NCBI GenBank assembly: GCA_035642535.1
Contig: DASQSE010000097.1
Span: 1-64,000 of the forward strand
From: Jatrophihabitans sp035642535
GTDB taxonomy: Bacteria; Actinomycetota; Actinomycetes; Mycobacteriales; Jatrophihabitantaceae
Length of the DNA stretch: 64,000 nucleotides
Reading direction: 5' to 3'
Shown: positions 17,170 to 25,230 of the stretch, one piece after another
Position numbering within the stretch: position 1 is the first letter of the stretch
Layout: each line of letters starts with the position of its first letter
Program-made: the position numbers and the translations under genes
Notes under the pieces: generated by a model
What the model was told of the DNA's origin: nothing
Database searches by the model: none
The model's input: only the letters and a program-made list of their open reading frames with translations

Positions 17170-17646
17170 ATGACACGCGTGATCGCCGCGATCATCGCTA
17201 TCGCCTGCGCGGACGTGATCACGGCCTGCAGCTGGTTCGGCGGCGGCTCGTCGTCGACCGGCGCGGAGTCGGTGTTCGCGGTGCGGCCCGGGCAGTGCTT
17301 CGCCGCGCCGACGAAGGTGCATGCGGAGCTGAGCTCACTGCAGCGCACCCCCTGCGCCGCGCCGCACGGGCAAGAGGCGTACGCGGTGGTGCCCTACCTC
17401 GATGCCAAGCACGCGGGCGGGTCGGCGTATCCCGGCGCAGACGCGTTGGGCGCGTTCGCGGACAGCGCCTGCGCGCAGAAGTTCGGCGGCTACGTCGGGG
17501 TCGACTACCTCGATTCGCGGCTGTTCTTCACCTACCTCGTGCCCTCACCCCGAAGCTGGGAGCAGGGCACGGACCGCAACGTCATCTGCTTCATCACCTC
17601 GACGTCCGGCCCGTCGTCGCAGTCGGCGAAGGGCTCGAAGGAGTAG
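17170..17646 (+). CDS. Putative lipoprotein with septum-formation-like domain
   Basis: The 158-residue product has a short hydrophobic N terminus and a possible lipobox VITAC (Cys20), followed by a Gly/Ser spacer. The signal core contains an Asp, so export is likely but not certain. The body has the cysteine pattern of actinobacterial septum-formation-like domains: VRPGQCF, then TPCAAPHGQEAYAVV, a third Cys in DSACAQKFGGYVG and a fourth in RNVICFI, probably two disulphides. It ends 9 bp before the DUF4280 PAAR-like gene and is likely co-transcribed with it. That links a surface lipoprotein to the tip protein of a contractile particle; the link is inference. Confidence 0.6.
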   Translation: MTRVIAAIIAIACADVITACSWFGGGSSSTGAESVFAVRPGQCFAAPTKVHAELSSLQRTPCAAPHGQEAYAVVPYLDAKHAGGSAYPGADALGAFADSACAQKFGGYVGVDYLDSRLFFTYLVPSPRSWEQGTDRNVICFITSTSGPSSQSAKGSKE

Positions 17647-17655
17647 GAGCACGCG

Positions 17656-18045
17656 ATGGGCCTGTGCGCGGTGACCGGCGCGGTGATGCAATGCACGTTC
17701 GGCCTCGCGCCGTCCTCGCTCGTCGCGCTGCCGATCAGCCGAGTCGTCATCGAAGGCCGGCCGGCGGCGGTCGTCACGGACACGGTGACTGGCATGAACG
17801 TGCCGCCGTTCGGGATGTGCTCGAGCCTGGCGAATCCGACCGTGGCCGCGGCGACCAGCGCCGCCCTGGGCGTGCTCACCCCGATGCCGTGCGTGCCGGC
17901 GATCGTCGGCCAGTGGGTGCCCGGCGCGCTCCGCACGACGATCGGCGGCAGCCGCGCGCTGACCTCGGGATCGATGTGCAACTGCGCCTGGGGCGGGGTC
18001 ATCACGATGACCATGACCGGTGCCTTGCGGACCACCGCGAACTGA
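17656..18045 (+). CDS. DUF4280 PAAR-like spike-tip protein
   Basis: The 129-residue product starts MGLCAVTGAVMQCTFG and ends with SMCNCAWGGVITM. These cysteine-bearing stretches are typical of DUF4280, a PAAR-like fold that caps the central spike of contractile injection systems. Six cysteines (positions 4, 13, 55, 79 and the CxC near 108-110) could bind metal or stabilise the tip. It precedes the sheath gene by 172 bp with a candidate promoter between, and follows a putative lipoprotein gene. Presence of sheath, tube, VgrG-like and baseplate genes downstream supports the assignment. Confidence 0.82.
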   Translation: MGLCAVTGAVMQCTFGLAPSSLVALPISRVVIEGRPAAVVTDTVTGMNVPPFGMCSSLANPTVAAATSAALGVLTPMPCVPAIVGQWVPGALRTTIGGSRALTSGSMCNCAWGGVITMTMTGALRTTAN

Positions 18046-18125
18046 CCATGGACCGGGAAACGATCATCGGCCGCGTCGATGCGTTGCCCCTTGGGGAACC
18101 GCACGGACCAAATCCGATCAAGATC

Positions 18126-18159
18126 TTGACCAGCACGGATCGAAGGTGCATTTTGTGCA
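18126..18159 (+). promoter_or_regulatory. Candidate promoter and palindrome upstream of the eCIS sheath operon
   Basis: TTGACC (18126-18131) and CATTTT (18149-18154), 17 bp apart, resemble a housekeeping promoter in this GC-rich genome. The -10 element sits inside TGCA-TTTTG-TGCA (18147-18159), a self-complementary repeat that could be an operator overlapping the promoter. The predicted transcript would start near 18161, about 57 nt before the sheath ATG. The surrounding stretch is less GC-rich than the genes. Confidence 0.4.
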
Positions 18160-18217
18160 TTGATCATGCTCTCGTCAGGTTCGGCGGGGCGGCTTAACTC
18201 AACGCACGGGGGGCAAT

Positions 18218-19792
18218 ATGCCGACCTATACGGCTCCAGGTGTCTACGTCGAGGAAGTCCCGTCGTCGGAGAGAGTGCTCTCCGCCGCTCCGACCGCGGT
18301 GACCGCCTTCGTCGGCTTCACGGCAGCCGGGCCCACCGACGACCCGAACGATCCCGCCGGGATCGCCCCTCGGCTCGTCACGAGCTGGCAGCAGTTCGAG
18401 ACGCTCTACGGCGGCTTCGCAACCGGCTGCATGCTCCCGCTGTCGGTGTACGGGTACTTCGCGAACGGCGGGTCGATGGCCTATATCTGCCGGGTGCCGA
18501 ACACCGCGCCGGCCGGCAAACCGGCGCGCCTGGCATTGCCCGCGTCCGACCGTTCGCTCGGCGAGCCGCTGGCGATCGAGAGCATCGAGCCGGACGCCGA
18601 CATCACCGTCGAAATCACCACCGACGACGTCGGCGACGGCGCCGACGACGGACCGTCCCCGTTCACCCTGACCGTGGTGCAGAACGGCGAGGCCGTGGAG
18701 ACCTGGCCGAACCTCGGACTCGGCACCGGGGATCGCAACGTCAAGACCGTGATCAACGGGCACTCGACCAAGATCAAGGTGGATGTCGCGCTTGCCAAAG
18801 GCGCGGACATCAAGGCGCAGCTGGAGCTGATCAAGCCGGGCCTGTACTCGCTCGAGAAGGCGAAGCCAGTGCCCGTGCCGGTGACCGGTCGCAAGTTCGC
18901 CGGGTCCGAATCGGCGCGCGCGGGCATCAGCGGGTTGGCGGTGGCCGAGGACGTCACCATCGTCGCCGTGCCGGATCTCGTCACGGCCGCGACGAAGGAC
19001 GACGGCAGCCTCGACCTGAACATGTGGAAGGCCGTGCAGACCGCGCTCATCTCGCACTGCGAGCAGAACGGCAACCGCATGGCGCTGCTCGATGCGCCGC
19101 CCGGCATGACGCCGCAGCAGGTCAAGGAGTGGCGCAGCGGCGTCGCGATGTACGACAGCCCGTACGCCGCGCTCTACTACCCGTGGGTGAAGGTCGACAA
19201 CCCGATCGGCTCGAACGGCAACAGCGAGGTCTTCATCCCACCGTCCGGGCACCTCGCCGGCGTGTGGGCGCGAACCGACGACGAGCGTGGCGTGTGGAAG
19301 GCGCCGGCCAACGACACGATCCGCGGCGTGCTCGACGTCGAGCGCTCGGTGACGCAGAGCGAGCAGGGGCTGCTCAACCCGCTCGGCATCAACTGCATCC
19401 GCCCCTTCGGCACGCGCGGCATCCGGGTCTGGGGTGCACGGACGCTCTCGTCGAACACCGACTGGCGCTATCTCAACGTGCGCCGGCTGTTCAACATGAT
19501 CGAGTCAGCGGTGCTGGACGGCACGCAGTTCGCGGTGTTCGAGCCGAACGACTTCGAACTGTGGGAAGGCGTATCCCGCACCGTGGAATCCTTCCTGCGG
19601 GGGCTGTGGATGGCGGGCGCGCTGTTCGGGGCGAGCGCCGAACAGGCGTTCTACGTCAAGTGCGACGCCGAGACGAACCCGCCCGAGTCGATCGATCAGG
19701 GCCGGCTCGTCGTCGAGGTGGGCATCGCCCCCGTCAAGCCCGCCGAGTTCGTCGTGTTCCGGGTGAGTCAGCACAAGCAGACGGCCGCCTGA
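18218..19792 (+). CDS. Contractile tail sheath protein (eCIS)
   Basis: Structural protein whose contraction drives the inner tube through a target membrane. The 524-residue product starts MPTYTAPGVYVEEVPS, the classical sheath N terminus. The C-terminal sheath domain contains LGINCIRPFGTRGIRVWGAR, DWRYLNVRRLFNMIE, LWEGVSRTVESFLRGLWM and KCDAETNPP, all characteristic of the T4 gp18/Afp/PVC sheath family. The middle (about residues 115-230) is a variable inserted domain. GGGGGG lies just upstream of the ATG. Only one sheath gene is present, whereas Afp/PVC loci have several, so it should suffice for the whole sheath. Confidence 0.96.
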   Translation: MPTYTAPGVYVEEVPSSERVLSAAPTAVTAFVGFTAAGPTDDPNDPAGIAPRLVTSWQQFETLYGGFATGCMLPLSVYGYFANGGSMAYICRVPNTAPAGKPARLALPASDRSLGEPLAIESIEPDADITVEITTDDVGDGADDGPSPFTLTVVQNGEAVETWPNLGLGTGDRNVKTVINGHSTKIKVDVALAKGADIKAQLELIKPGLYSLEKAKPVPVPVTGRKFAGSESARAGISGLAVAEDVTIVAVPDLVTAATKDDGSLDLNMWKAVQTALISHCEQNGNRMALLDAPPGMTPQQVKEWRSGVAMYDSPYAALYYPWVKVDNPIGSNGNSEVFIPPSGHLAGVWARTDDERGVWKAPANDTIRGVLDVERSVTQSEQGLLNPLGINCIRPFGTRGIRVWGARTLSSNTDWRYLNVRRLFNMIESAVLDGTQFAVFEPNDFELWEGVSRTVESFLRGLWMAGALFGASAEQAFYVKCDAETNPPESIDQGRLVVEVGIAPVKPAEFVVFRVSQHKQTAA

Positions 19793-19829
19793 GCCGCGCC
19801 ACCGCCACCACGCTTGACAGGAGAAGACT

Positions 19830-20315
19830 GTGGCAGAGATCAACACGAGCATGATCCGATCGGACCCGATCGTCGCGAGGAACTTCTACCTCGAGATAGC
19901 CGGCGAGACGACGATCGTCCTGCAAGGCGTCTCGGCGCTCAACGTCGAGTTGGCGCCGGTGGCCACGACACAGAACGGGTACAAGGGCCGGACCCAACAC
20001 ATCAAGACCGTCGGCGCGACGACCAACGTGCCCGAGGTCGAGATGACCCGGATGGCGCCCTTCCACGCGAATCAGGATCCGATCTGGAAGTGGTTCCTGG
20101 ACATCCGCGAGAACGGCTTCAAGTCGCGGACGGACAATCGGAAGCTGCTCCACCTATGGCTGTACGACACCGCCGGCGCGCAGGCGGTCGGTGAGTTCAC
20201 GATGTACGGCGCCTGGCCGTACAAGATCGTCACCGACTCGCTCAGCACCGATTCCAACGACCCGATGAAGGAGACGATCACGTTCGTCTGCGAACGGGTC
20301 GAGCGCAACAAGTGA
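19830..20315 (+). CDS. Tail tube protein 1 (gp19/Afp1-like)
   Basis: Inner-tube subunit of 161 residues, T4 gp19-like family. Visible family features are the N-terminal ARNFYLEIAGETTIVLQGVS, the central YKGRTQHIKTVGATTNVPEV and the end MKETITFVCERVERN. GTG 19830 follows AGGAGAAG. It lies 37 bp after the sheath gene, the standard sheath-tube order. It is shorter and more canonical than the second tube-like gene at 20970, so it is the likely main tube building block. Confidence 0.93.
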   Translation: MAEINTSMIRSDPIVARNFYLEIAGETTIVLQGVSALNVELAPVATTQNGYKGRTQHIKTVGATTNVPEVEMTRMAPFHANQDPIWKWFLDIRENGFKSRTDNRKLLHLWLYDTAGAQAVGEFTMYGAWPYKIVTDSLSTDSNDPMKETITFVCERVERNK

Positions 20316-20328
20316 GGGCGGGCGAGGC

Positions 20329-20793
20329 GTGCTGAAGACCAGCTACGAGTTCACCCTGCCGCGCGGTTACGTCGACGACAACGGCCGGGCGCACCGCACC
20401 GGCCGGATGCGCCTGGCGACCGCCCGCGACGAACTCGAACCGCTGCGTGATCCGCTGATCTCCGGACCGGACGATCCGCGGTTGACGATCCTCGTGCTGT
20501 CCCGGGTGATCGAGGTGCTCGGCGATCTGGAGGCGGTGAGCACGGCGGTCATCGAGCGGTTGTTCGCGGTCGACCTCGCCTTTCTCCAGGACTTCTACGG
20601 TGTGATCAACTTCGGCACCCAGGAGGAGTTCGACGCCCTGCTCCAAGCGCAGCGGGAGCAGGCCCTGGTCGGCAACACCCCGCCGCGGCCGCAGCCGGCC
20701 CCGGAGCTCGCCGAGGCGGGCGACGAACCCAACGGGTCCGGACGCACCCCGGTGCGGGCAGCGGTCGAGGAGCTCCCGCGGGTCGCGTTGTAG
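20329..20793 (+). CDS. Phage-tail assembly protein (eCIS chaperone-like)
   Basis: The 154-residue product begins LKTSYEFTLPRGYVDDNG and has RMRLATARDELEPLRDP and VDLAFLQDFYGVIN, a pattern recurring in tail-assembly proteins of actinobacterial contractile injection loci and Mu-like phages. The C-terminal 45 residues are Pro/Glu-rich and probably disordered. In long-tailed phages the gene at this position (between tube and tape measure or baseplate) encodes assembly chaperones; the role here is inferred from that synteny. GTG start, 13 bp after the tube gene. Confidence 0.72.
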   Translation: MLKTSYEFTLPRGYVDDNGRAHRTGRMRLATARDELEPLRDPLISGPDDPRLTILVLSRVIEVLGDLEAVSTAVIERLFAVDLAFLQDFYGVINFGTQEEFDALLQAQREQALVGNTPPRPQPAPELAEAGDEPNGSGRTPVRAAVEELPRVAL

Positions 20794-20806
20794 GTGATCT
20801 CCGGTG

Positions 20807-20983
20807 ATGCGCTATCCGGCTGACGCGCTGTGGCAGGAGATCGCGTATCTGGCGTATCACCTGCACTGGCCGCTCGACGCGCTGCTTGATCTCGAGCATC
20901 TCGATCGGGTGCGCATGGTGCGCGCCGTCGTGTCGATGAACGAGCGGGCATGGGAGGCGGTGCGCCAATATGCCACCACTTGA
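20807..20983 (+). CDS. Small eCIS protein, 58 aa (DUF6760-like)
   Basis: Open frame ATG 20807 to TGA 20983; GTG 20804 directly before it is an alternative start. The protein runs MRYPADALWQEIAYLAYHLH, then a helix with LDALLDLEHLDRVRMVRAV and ends RQYATT. The tryptophan- and histidine-bearing N-terminal part followed by LEHxxRxRMV matches a family of roughly 55-60 residue proteins found beside tube genes in actinobacterial and cyanobacterial contractile loci. Its 3' end overlaps the next tube gene by 14 bp. It may be a tail assembly factor; activity unknown. Confidence 0.75.
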   Translation: MRYPADALWQEIAYLAYHLHWPLDALLDLEHLDRVRMVRAVVSMNERAWEAVRQYATT

Positions 20984-21455
20984 CATCGACATGCTCGGCG
21001 GCGACCTGCCGACGGCCACCGGCTTCGTCTTCGAACTCGACGGCGTCCCCATCGGGGTCTTCCGCGAGGTCAAGGGGCTCAACGTCCGGCTCGAGACCGC
21101 GGAATTCAACGAGGGCGGCCAGAACTCGTTCGTTCACCGCGTGCCCGGCCGCATGATCTGGGAGAACATCGTCTTCCGCAGAGGGCTCACCAACAACGAC
21201 GCGCTGTTCGAGTGGTTCGAGCACACCTCGGGCGAGGGCTTTGCGACCAAGCAGAACAAGCTCGTCAAGCGGTCCGGCGCGATCGTGGCGATGAACTTCA
21301 CCGGCCGGCGGCTGCGCGCCTGGGAGCTGATCGACGCGTTCCCGGTGCGCTGGACGGGCCCGGACTTCTCCACCCAGAAGCTCGAGCCGCTGGAAGAGGA
21401 GTTGGAGATCGCGCACCACGGCTTCCGGACCAGAACAATGAGCGGTGCCGGATGA
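20970..21455 (+). CDS. Tail tube protein 2 (gp19-family, Afp5-like)
   Basis: The 161-residue product contains GDLPTATGFVFELDGVPIG, FREVKGLNVRLETAEFNEGG, RGLTNNDALFEWFEHTSGEG and WELIDAFPVRWTGPDFSTQK, the signature of phage tail protein/gp19-like tube initiators. In eCIS such second tube proteins form the layer joining the tube to the spike and baseplate hub. Its start lies inside the preceding 58-aa gene, and its stop overlaps the next ATG (ATGA). Confidence 0.92.
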   Translation: MPPLDIDMLGGDLPTATGFVFELDGVPIGVFREVKGLNVRLETAEFNEGGQNSFVHRVPGRMIWENIVFRRGLTNNDALFEWFEHTSGEGFATKQNKLVKRSGAIVAMNFTGRRLRAWELIDAFPVRWTGPDFSTQKLEPLEEELEIAHHGFRTRTMSGAG

Positions 21456-24400
21456 CGACCTCCGTGGCATCACCGGCCCGCGAGGACGACGCGACACGAC
21501 TCGGACGCGCCGCCGCGGGCCGGTTCCGGCTGCCCGGCTTCGCGGCCGGACGCGGCGGCAACAGCTCGATCGGCCGGTCCGCAGTACAGGCCGGCCGATT
21601 CGCCGCGAGCACCGCGCGCCCGGTGCACGTCCGGCGCATGCTCACCGGCTCGGCGTCGGACGTCGCGACAGAGCAGCCCGGGGTGTTGCGGCCGCCCCGC
21701 TGGTGGCGGGAACTGGCCGCGCTCGACGGAAGTACACCCGGTCCGGAGCCGACGGACCTGCCGCCGCGCGGTCTGCCGCGCGCGGTCCGTCGAGTGCCGA
21801 ACCCGGAGACCTGGACGCCGGGCGGCCTCGTCGGTGGCATCACGCCGCGCGAGGTGGACGTGCAGCGGCCGCGCGACGTGCGAGCCATCGGACAGCTGCC
21901 GGGGCAGAACAAGCTGCACGCCGCTGCGGCTGCACAGGCGATTGGGGCGCAGCGCGTCGGTGCAGCGCACGCCGACGCCGGACCCGGCACGGCGGGCGAG
22001 CAACGGCGGGCCGCTTCGCAGCCGCAGCACATCGCCCCATCGCCCCCGGCGCGCAGCAGCGAGCCGCCGTCCCCCCGAGCGGAGGCGGTGCCCCCGGCGC
22101 CCCCGGCGCCCCCCGCGCCCACGTCACCGGCCGCCGCGGTTCGTGGCGCCGAGCCGCCGGTACACAGTGCCGTGCCGCAACCTCCCGGCGCGCGCACGCC
22201 GAGCGGCAGCGCGACAACAACGTCGCCGCCACCAACGACGCACGCAGGCGGCCAGCCGCCGACCGGCAGCGCGACAACCGCATCGCAACCGACGGCGCAG
22301 GTCGACGTTGCGCCACCGCCACAGGCACCGGATACCGCCCAGATACCTACGCCGCCGCCGTCGTCGCCAACCAAGGCCAGCGGGACGGACGCCGCACAGC
22401 GGTCCATCGGCGACCCCGTCGTCCACGGCGGCCCGCGCTCGCACGCGGAGCCTGCGGCGCACACCGCGCCGTCGTGGTTGCCGGTATCGCCACCCGAGCC
22501 CGATCCGCTCCCGCGCGCAGCGTGGCGGGGCGCGCCACCGAGCAATCGGTTCCTGGCCGCGGTGCAGCGCGGCACATTCCGCGCCGAAGCCGCGCACGCG
22601 AGCGCCGTACCCGCCGTTGCGGCCGCGCGCACCGAATCCAGCGCACTGCCCCGCGCGACGGCGACGGCCGTACTCGCTCCACCATCCCCACGAACCTTGC
22701 TGGCCGACCGAGCGCCGCTCGCGAACGCGGCTGCGAAACCGTTGCGCCGGATGGTCGGCGCCGCGCACGCGCTCGAACCGCAACTCGCAAGCACGACGAC
22801 CCGGCTGCGCGCACCGCTCGGCGCTGTCGGGGTTACGTCGGACGTGCGGCGGACGCACGTGATCGACGCAGCGGCGCGGGCCGACTCCCCCGCAGCCGTG
22901 CAGCGACCCGGCACCGCAAGCGGCACGTCAGCAGCCTCGACGGCTGCGCCCTCGGCCCCGACGCCTGCGCCCTCGGCCCCGACGCCTGCGCCCTCATCCT
23001 CGACGGCTGCGCCGACGAGCGCTGTCCCGGCGCCGCCGACTCCGTCGGCCGCGAGTGCAGTCGCTGCGAACACGGAACAGCAGCCGCCGACGACGACGAC
23101 CTCGTCCGCGTCAGTGGCCGCCGTACGCGCGTCTGGCACCGCCGCCCCGGATACGGTCGCTACCGAGCCCGCGCCGACAGTCGACGCAAAGACTGCGGCT
23201 GCCGACGCTGCGCCGGAGGCCGCTCGCGAGATCGCCGCCGCCGCGATACCTGTCCCGCAAGGTCTCGGCCTGTCCAGCGTGCGCGCACTTCCCACCACCA
23301 CCCGGCGCGCCGACACCGGACTGGCGCCGGCGCTTTCCATCCCGCACCTCCCGGCCGGCGCCGCGGCCCGCCTTCCCGCGCTGCCGACAATCTCGCCGAC
23401 CGCCCGTGCGGGCATGTCGGGACTGCCGACGCCGCGGCACGCAACACCACCGACCAACGGCGGGCAGCAGGCCGACCCGACAGCACAGCAGCGGATCGGC
23501 GACTCCCGCGCGAGCGAGGCCGAGCAACCGGGAACCGCCGCAAGCCGGCGGCTGGCCGCGATCGCGATGCCGGAGCTGCTCTCCGTCCGCCGGGGATTCA
23601 ACCGGGTATCGCCATCGCCGACGTCGCGAAGCAACGTACGCAACGAGCAGGGCGTGCGAGCGGCGGCGTCGGTCGTGGGCGCCGCACTCCTCGGCCACAG
23701 CAGCGGAACCGGACCGGCCGGCGCTCTCGCTGCGATGGGCTACCGGTCGGCAACCGGCGCAGCGTTCCATCGCGCGGCCGCCGCCCCGACCGCGCCGCCG
23801 CAGGACCTCGCCCGCCTCGGCCCGGGAAACACAGGTGCGAGCAACCGGCTCCCGCCGACGACCGGTTTCGCGGTGGCACCCGCCGCGGCCTTCTCTCGCT
23901 CCGGCCCGCTGCTAACCGCGCCGCCGAAGCACGCGGAGGCGTCGACCGGCGCCTCGGGTGCTGCCCTGCTCGCCCGCACCGCGCCGAGCGCGATGGGCAT
24001 TACGCCTGCCGAGGCGGAATCAGGCGCCGAGCCGTCGGACTCGCTGGTCGCGCCGCTGCCGCGCGCACTCACTGTCGCGCCGCCGCGAATAAGCGTGCGG
24101 CCCGGCGAGACATCGCAGGTGCGGCCGGGCGTGATATCGCGGGTGCTGCCCACCGCGTCGGCATCCAGCGCGTCGGCATCCAGCGCGTCGCGGGCAGCGC
24201 TGGCCGGCATGTCCGGCCTGGGGCGCGACGATGCCGCGTTCCTCGCCGCCGCCAGCGAACTGCTCGGTCTGCCGCCGGGCGGGACCGAATCCCCCTCGAT
24301 GCCAGGCTTGGGAGGAATCAACGTGGGCCCCGAAACTCCACGCGCCACGGTTGTGCGGCGCGCGCCGTCCGAGCAACTGGAAACGCGGCCGGCCGTCGCT

Positions 24401-24562
24401 CAGGTCGACGTCCACCCGCCGGGCCGCGCCGCTGCGCTGGCGAGAGCGTCCCAACCCGAACGGCTGGAGGCGCTCGTCGACCTCGTCGTCGAACGCATCG
24501 AGCAGCGGGTCATCGACGAACTGGAGCGGCGCGGCCGACGGCACAGCAGGGCGGTCTTCTGA
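21452..24562 (+). CDS. Long disordered Ala/Pro/Thr-rich eCIS protein (1036 aa), possible tape-measure-like or scaffold protein
   Basis: ATG 21452 overlaps the stop of the second tube gene. Residues 1-~150 have some conserved-looking content (GGNSSIGRSAVQAGRF, PPRWWRELAAL, PNPETWTPGGL, PRDVRAIGQLPGQNKL). Residues ~150-1000 are low-complexity Ala, Pro, Thr and Ser with short helical islands, and the end is an amphipathic helix (LEALVDLVVERIEQRVIDEL) followed by RRGRRHSRAVF. The terminal helix may dock to the baseplate. No hydrophobic membrane-inserting segments typical of phage tape measures are visible. It is the only long protein in the operon, so it may set particle length or act as a flexible scaffold; neither is shown. 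Confidence 0.75.
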   Translation: MTTSVASPAREDDATRLGRAAAGRFRLPGFAAGRGGNSSIGRSAVQAGRFAASTARPVHVRRMLTGSASDVATEQPGVLRPPRWWRELAALDGSTPGPEPTDLPPRGLPRAVRRVPNPETWTPGGLVGGITPREVDVQRPRDVRAIGQLPGQNKLHAAAAAQAIGAQRVGAAHADAGPGTAGEQRRAASQPQHIAPSPPARSSEPPSPRAEAVPPAPPAPPAPTSPAAAVRGAEPPVHSAVPQPPGARTPSGSATTTSPPPTTHAGGQPPTGSATTASQPTAQVDVAPPPQAPDTAQIPTPPPSSPTKASGTDAAQRSIGDPVVHGGPRSHAEPAAHTAPSWLPVSPPEPDPLPRAAWRGAPPSNRFLAAVQRGTFRAEAAHASAVPAVAAARTESSALPRATATAVLAPPSPRTLLADRAPLANAAAKPLRRMVGAAHALEPQLASTTTRLRAPLGAVGVTSDVRRTHVIDAAARADSPAAVQRPGTASGTSAASTAAPSAPTPAPSAPTPAPSSSTAAPTSAVPAPPTPSAASAVAANTEQQPPTTTTSSASVAAVRASGTAAPDTVATEPAPTVDAKTAAADAAPEAAREIAAAAIPVPQGLGLSSVRALPTTTRRADTGLAPALSIPHLPAGAAARLPALPTISPTARAGMSGLPTPRHATPPTNGGQQADPTAQQRIGDSRASEAEQPGTAASRRLAAIAMPELLSVRRGFNRVSPSPTSRSNVRNEQGVRAAASVVGAALLGHSSGTGPAGALAAMGYRSATGAAFHRAAAAPTAPPQDLARLGPGNTGASNRLPPTTGFAVAPAAAFSRSGPLLTAPPKHAEASTGASGAALLARTAPSAMGITPAEAESGAEPSDSLVAPLPRALTVAPPRISVRPGETSQVRPGVISRVLPTASASSASASSASRAALAGMSGLGRDDAAFLAAASELLGLPPGGTESPSMPGLGGINVGPETPRATVVRRAPSEQLETRPAVAQVDVHPPGRAAALARASQPERLEALVDLVVERIEQRVIDELERRGRRHSRAVF
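22944..23006 (+). repeat. In-frame 21-bp tandem repeat (three units)
   Basis: CTGCGCCCTCGGCCCCGACG plus C is repeated almost exactly twice and then once more with changes. It encodes APSAPTP-type heptads inside the disordered 1036-residue protein. Expansion or contraction by whole units would keep the frame. Confidence 0.7.
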
Positions 24563-25230
24563 TGGGCGTCACCAAGGCATTCCTCGAGGTCGTCTACTTC
24601 TCGTCCCGCAAGGGCCAACGGGTGCCGTGCATGTTCAACCCGGAGAAACTCAAGATCACCAGGCAGAACAGCTGGACGACCGGCAGCGGCCCCGGCAAAG
24701 GGGTCCAGGTAGCGACGTTCGACGGTGCGGAGCCGGCGACCATGGACCTCAACCTGTGGTTCGACACGACCGACACCGGCAAGTCCGTCACCGAACACAC
24801 CGACAAGATCATGGCGCTGCTCGAGCTCGACAAGAAGGTGCCGGGCACCAACGTATGGACGAACAACTCCCGGCCGCCGGTCGTCAGATTCCACTGGGGC
24901 CAGATGGTCTCGTTCCCGGCCGTCATCGGGAAGGCCGACATCGAGTTCACCTATTTCTCCGCGGAGGGCGTGCCGCTGCGCGCCACGATGAATCTCGATC
25001 TCAAGCAGTACAAGGCTGACGAGCGCACGGCGCAGAACCCGACCTCCGGCACGCCGTTCCCGCACCGGGTGCACCGGATGCTGCCCGGCGAGACGCTCGA
25101 CCGGATCGCGGCTCGGTACTACGGCGACTCGAACCGCTGGCGGGCACTCGCCAACGCGAACGGAGTGGAGGATCCGCTCGCCATCCGGCCCGGCTCGTTG
25201 CTGGTGGTTCCGGAGATCACGTCGCTGTGA
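24562..25230 (+). CDS. Baseplate hub protein with C-terminal LysM domain (gp53/Afp7-like)
   Basis: The 222-residue product starts MGVTKAFLEVVYFS with the typical VPCMFNPEKLKITRQNSW stretch of LysM-bearing eCIS proteins, a beta-rich middle (PATMDLNLWFDTTDTG, PPVVRFHWGQ), and a LysM module from about residue 168 (HRMLPGETLDRIAARYYGD to RPGSLLVVPE). In Afp/PVC particles this protein links tube and spike. It overlaps the neighbours on both sides (TGATG at the start, GTGA at the end), indicating tight coupling. Confidence 0.9.
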   Translation: MGVTKAFLEVVYFSSRKGQRVPCMFNPEKLKITRQNSWTTGSGPGKGVQVATFDGAEPATMDLNLWFDTTDTGKSVTEHTDKIMALLELDKKVPGTNVWTNNSRPPVVRFHWGQMVSFPAVIGKADIEFTYFSAEGVPLRATMNLDLKQYKADERTAQNPTSGTPFPHRVHRMLPGETLDRIAARYYGDSNRWRALANANGVEDPLAIRPGSLLVVPEITSL

